Of a stretch of 64,000 nucleotides of DNA, positions 60,908 through 64,000 are shown piece after piece (positions within the stretch are counted from its first letter, which is position 1; each line of letters starts with the position of its first letter). This DNA is from Desulfosporosinus acididurans (GTDB taxonomy: Bacteria; Bacillota; Desulfitobacteriia; Desulfitobacteriales; Desulfitobacteriaceae), in NCBI RefSeq assembly GCF_001029285.1, contig NZ_LDZY01000013.1, positions 1 to 64,000 of the forward strand. Reading direction: 5' to 3'. The notes beneath the pieces were generated by a model. That model was not told the DNA's origin, made no database searches, and saw nothing but the letters and a program-made list of their open reading frames with translations. The translations under genes were made by a program, and so were the position numbers.

Positions 60908-63900
60908 ATGGGTAATTTTAAAAGAGTGATGGTCGCCAATCGAGGTGAAATTGCCATTAGGGTATTTAGAGCCTGTAATGAACTGGGAATAAGAACTGTA
61001 GCAATATACTCCAACGAAGATAAATATTCTCTCTTCAGAAGCAAGGCTGATGAAGCTTATCTTATCGGCGAAGGCAGAAGCCCTGTTGATGCTTATTTGA
61101 ATATTGAGGAGATCATCAGTTTGGCAATTAAGAAGGGTGTGGATGCTATTCATCCAGGATACGGCTTCTTGTCGGAAAACCCTGAATTTGCTAAACGATG
61201 TGAGCAGGAAGGTATTGAGTTCATTGGACCAACTGCGGAGATGATGGAGCAGTTGGGGGACAAGATTACGTCAAAGATTGTTGCCAAGAACGTCGGTGTT
61301 CCGATCATTCCTGGTTATGAGAGAGACATTAAAACTGTGAATGAGGCAGGAGTTCATACAGCAGAATGTGGTTACCCCTTGATGCTTAAGGCAGCTGCCG
61401 GAGGCGGCGGAAGGGGAATGCGTATTGTCAGAAATGAGAGCGAGTTGGAGTCTGCTTTCTTAAGTGCCAAAAGTGAAGCTAAAAAAGCCTTTGGTATTGA
61501 TCATATCTTTATGGAAAAATTCATCGAGAAACCGAAGCATGTTGAGGTGCAGGTCCTTGGCGATAAGTACGGTAACATAGTTCACATGTTTGAACGTGAT
61601 TGTTCAATCCAGAGAAGGCATCAGAAGGTCGTGGAATTTACGCCGGCTTTTTCTATCCCTCAGGAAATCCGAAACAATATTTACCGGGATGCCCTGAAGA
61701 TTGCTCGGGCCGTAAATTATAGGAGCGCGGGAACCTTGGAATTCCTGGTCGATAATCAGGGGAATTATTATTTCATTGAAATGAATCCGCGGATTCAGGT
61801 TGAACATACGGTTACGGAGATGGTGACAGGGATAGACATTGTTCAAGCCCAAATTAAGATCGCCCAAGGATATGCTTTGAATTCTCCTGAGATCGGGATA
61901 AACTCCCAGGAGGACATTAAACTCAATGGGTATTCCATTCAATGCCGAATCACAACCGAAGACCCTGCCAATAATTTCGCTCCCGATACAGGGAAGATTG
62001 AATCATACAGGACTGGTTCGGGATTTGGGATCAGGCTGGATGGCGGCAACGGATTTACAGGGGCTGAAATCAGCCCTTATTATGACAGCCTCCTCGTTAA
62101 GAATATCTCTTGGTCCAGGAGCTTCCAGGATGCCATTAAAAAATCCATTCGTTCAATTACTGAAACTCAGATTACAGGCGTGAAGACGAATATCGGTTTT
62201 CTGATTAACGTCCTCAACCATCCGCAGTTTATGCAGGGTGAGTGCCATACTGGTTTCATCGAGGAAAATCCTGACCTGATCTCGTTCACGCATAAGACTG
62301 ATGACGAAAGCCGGCTTTTGAAATTTCTTGGCAATGTCGTTGTTAATGAGACGATGGGGATAAAACTGCAATACGATGTCCCTAAGGTACCGCAGATTCA
62401 TGATGTTAGTCCGAACGATCTGAGCGGGACCAGACAGATCCTTGATACTCAAGGCGCTGAGGGACTTGTTAACTGGGTAAACGCCCAAAAGAAGGTGCTG
62501 CTTACCGACACGACCATGAGGGATGCACATCAATCGCTGATGGCGACAAGAGTTAGAACGAAAGATATGATCAAGATCGCCAAGGCAACTTCTGTTTTGG
62601 GCAAGGATTTATTTTCTCTGGAAATGTGGGGAGGCGCAACGTTTGATGTGGCCTACAGGTTCCTGAAGGAATCTCCCTGGGAAAGGCTGGAGCAACTGAG
62701 AAAAAGAATTCCAAACGTTCTGTTCCAGATGCTCATAAGAGGTGCGAATGGGGTAGGCTATAAGAATTATCCGGACAATGTCATCAGAGAATTTATTAAA
62801 GAGTCAGCGCTTGCGGGCATAGATGTTTTTAGGATCTTCGACTCTCTAAATGAGTTGAGAGGCATGGAGATTTCCATTGATGAAGTATTAAAGAACGGGA
62901 AAATTGCCGAAGCCTGCATTTGTTACACGGGAGATATCCTTAATAGCCGGAAAGAAAAATATAACTTGGATTATTATATTAAGCTGGCGAAAGAGATCGA
63001 AAAAACCGGTGCCCATATTCTCTGCATCAAAGACATGTCAGCTCTTCTGAAGCCCCATGCGGCCCATAAGTTGGTCAGCGCCTTGAAAAGTGAGATCGGA
63101 ATGCCTATCCATCTTCATACCCATGATACTACGGGTAACGGGGTAGCTACGGTTCTTATGGCTGTGGAAGCAGGTGTAGATATTGTCGATACTGCCTTTA
63201 ACAGCATGTCAGGTTTGACGAGTCAACCAGCCATGAATTCTATTGCTGCGGCACTTAAAAATACGGAAAGAGACCCTGGGATTGACCTGCAAGGAATTCA
63301 AAAAGTATCTGATTACTGGGAAGCAGTGCGGCCGGTATACGGCAAGTTTGAGTCGGGTTTGAGGTCTGGATCGGCCGAGATCTACAAATATGAGATTCCT
63401 GGAGGCCAGTACTCTAACCTTAAGCCTCAAGTTGAAAGCTTCGGACTTGGTCATAAGTTCAATGAGATTAAAGAAATGTATAAAAAAGTGAACGGGATGT
63501 TGGGGGATATTGTAAAAGTCACTCCTTCATCTAAAGTTGTTGGGGACTTCGCCATATTTATGGTTCAAAATCTCCTCACCCCAGAGAATATTTATGAAAA
63601 AGCCAAGAATATGACATTTCCTGATTCCGTCGTAGCCTATTTCAAAGGTATGATAGGCCAGCCTATGGGGGGATTCCCTGAAAAACTTCAGGAGCTGGTC
63701 TTAAAGGGAGAACGACCGATAACAGAACGTCCCGGTGAACTCCTTCCGGCTGAGGATTTTGACGAGATCTTTAAATATTTAAGAGATAAATATGGTTTTG
63801 AACCAACGAAGAAAGATATTCTGAGCTATGCTTTATATCCGGAAGTGTTTGAAGGATTCTTGAAAGTTATGGCTGAATATGGAGATTTGAGCAGGCTTGG

Positions 63901-64000
63901 AAGTGATGTCTTTTTCCATGGTCTTAGTGAAGGGGAAATTATCGAGGCTGAGGTTGCTGAAGGAAGAAGCTTGATGATTAAGCTTCGTTCCCTTGAGAAA
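60908..64000 (+). CDS. pyc: Pyruvate carboxylase (3' partial)
   Basis: Carboxylates pyruvate to oxaloacetate. Biotin carboxylase domain (about residues 1-450): KRVMVANRGEIAIRVFRACN, GYGFLSENPEF, KAAAGGGGRGMRIV and FIEMNPRIQVEHTVTE. Carboxyltransferase domain (about 530-800): LLTDTTMRDAHQSLMATRVR, EMWGGATFDVAYRFLKESPW and PIHLHTHDTTGNGVAT, with its metal ligands. The conserved central region follows. The frame is open to the window edge after about 1031 codons, so the C-terminal biotin-carrier part (roughly 115 residues) lies outside. GGAGG precedes the ATG. Confidence 0.97.
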   Translation, partial: MGNFKRVMVANRGEIAIRVFRACNELGIRTVAIYSNEDKYSLFRSKADEAYLIGEGRSPVDAYLNIEEIISLAIKKGVDAIHPGYGFLSENPEFAKRCEQEGIEFIGPTAEMMEQLGDKITSKIVAKNVGVPIIPGYERDIKTVNEAGVHTAECGYPLMLKAAAGGGGRGMRIVRNESELESAFLSAKSEAKKAFGIDHIFMEKFIEKPKHVEVQVLGDKYGNIVHMFERDCSIQRRHQKVVEFTPAFSIPQEIRNNIYRDALKIARAVNYRSAGTLEFLVDNQGNYYFIEMNPRIQVEHTVTEMVTGIDIVQAQIKIAQGYALNSPEIGINSQEDIKLNGYSIQCRITTEDPANNFAPDTGKIESYRTGSGFGIRLDGGNGFTGAEISPYYDSLLVKNISWSRSFQDAIKKSIRSITETQITGVKTNIGFLINVLNHPQFMQGECHTGFIEENPDLISFTHKTDDESRLLKFLGNVVVNETMGIKLQYDVPKVPQIHDVSPNDLSGTRQILDTQGAEGLVNWVNAQKKVLLTDTTMRDAHQSLMATRVRTKDMIKIAKATSVLGKDLFSLEMWGGATFDVAYRFLKESPWERLEQLRKRIPNVLFQMLIRGANGVGYKNYPDNVIREFIKESALAGIDVFRIFDSLNELRGMEISIDEVLKNGKIAEACICYTGDILNSRKEKYNLDYYIKLAKEIEKTGAHILCIKDMSALLKPHAAHKLVSALKSEIGMPIHLHTHDTTGNGVATVLMAVEAGVDIVDTAFNSMSGLTSQPAMNSIAAALKNTERDPGIDLQGIQKVSDYWEAVRPVYGKFESGLRSGSAEIYKYEIPGGQYSNLKPQVESFGLGHKFNEIKEMYKKVNGMLGDIVKVTPSSKVVGDFAIFMVQNLLTPENIYEKAKNMTFPDSVVAYFKGMIGQPMGGFPEKLQELVLKGERPITERPGELLPAEDFDEIFKYLRDKYGFEPTKKDILSYALYPEVFEGFLKVMAEYGDLSRLGSDVFFHGLSEGEIIEAEVAEGRSLMIKLRSLEK

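Overview
The window looks like the chromosome of an anaerobic, spore-forming, low-to-mid-GC Gram-positive of the Desulfosporosinus/Desulfitobacterium type (Peptococcaceae). The reasons are strong purine-rich Shine-Dalgarno sites with many TTG/GTG starts, a GerA-family germination protein, selenium metabolism (selD, yedF, an in-frame UGA peroxiredoxin), a ferredoxin-like formate dehydrogenase, a desulfoferrodoxin domain, and Gram-positive lipoproteins. The genus assignment is an inference.

Layout. 1-0.7 kb: end of an IS21-type istB. 0.8-6.7 kb: an epimerase-like gene, a run of small orphan membrane, secreted or lipoprotein genes mixed with an IS3 orfA relic, and a VanW protein. 7-9.6 kb: a SsuABC/NMT1-type ABC importer. 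10-13.9 kb: a chemoreceptor, an HTH-desulfoferrodoxin fusion regulator with an iron-sulfur flavoprotein, and a small orphan. 14-15.4 kb: gltX. 15.5-19.6 kb: a selenium module (class V aminotransferase/cysteine desulfurase, divergent selD-yedF-DUF3343), three tRNAs (Gln, Glu, Lys, all with C34 anticodons), and a decayed second DUF3343/desulfurase unit. 20-23 kb: formate dehydrogenase and a HesB-like protein. 23-25.6 kb: a secreted phospholipase C/phosphatase with upstream PHO-box-like hexamers. 26-30 kb: flavoprotein, TauE/SafE exporter, DUF1634, GerA. 30-33 kb: NfeD-like, flotillin and PspA membrane-stress genes. 33.1-33.8 kb: HAD phosphatase.

34.1-40.9 kb is a compact seven- to eight-gene island that looks like metal or metallocofactor acquisition: a HypB/CobW-like GTPase, a stand-alone ABC ATPase, DUF364, a methyltransferase, a THEP1-like NTPase, and a complete FecBCD-type importer. 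40.9-43 kb holds gene relics (gamma-glutamyltransferase, AraC) and a PadR-regulated membrane unit. 44.6-48.3 kb is a peptide-use operon (OPT transporter, PqqD-like, PepV). 48.4-51.9 kb is a TetR regulator with two operator palindromes and a rifampicin phosphotransferase homologue. 52-54.9 kb includes a MoaE-like protein, a selenocysteine peroxiredoxin with a candidate SECIS, YjfB and a methyltransferase. 55-59.3 kb carries a protein of 22-residue repeats, a MoxR ATPase, a DUF2201 metallopeptidase/VWA protein and a lipoprotein. 59.5-64 kb has panB, preceded by a pan-motif-like RNA and a terminator, and pyruvate carboxylase, which runs off the window.

Scattered through the window are at least seven related short elements (left end TTATC-CA..TAAGAC, right end a TTCAGCTTTAGCTGAA hairpin followed by GAGTTCACT). 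They resemble ends of IS200/IS605-type elements without a transposase. Two of them supply the stop codon of the neighbouring gene. No CRISPR array, rRNA or complete prophage was seen.
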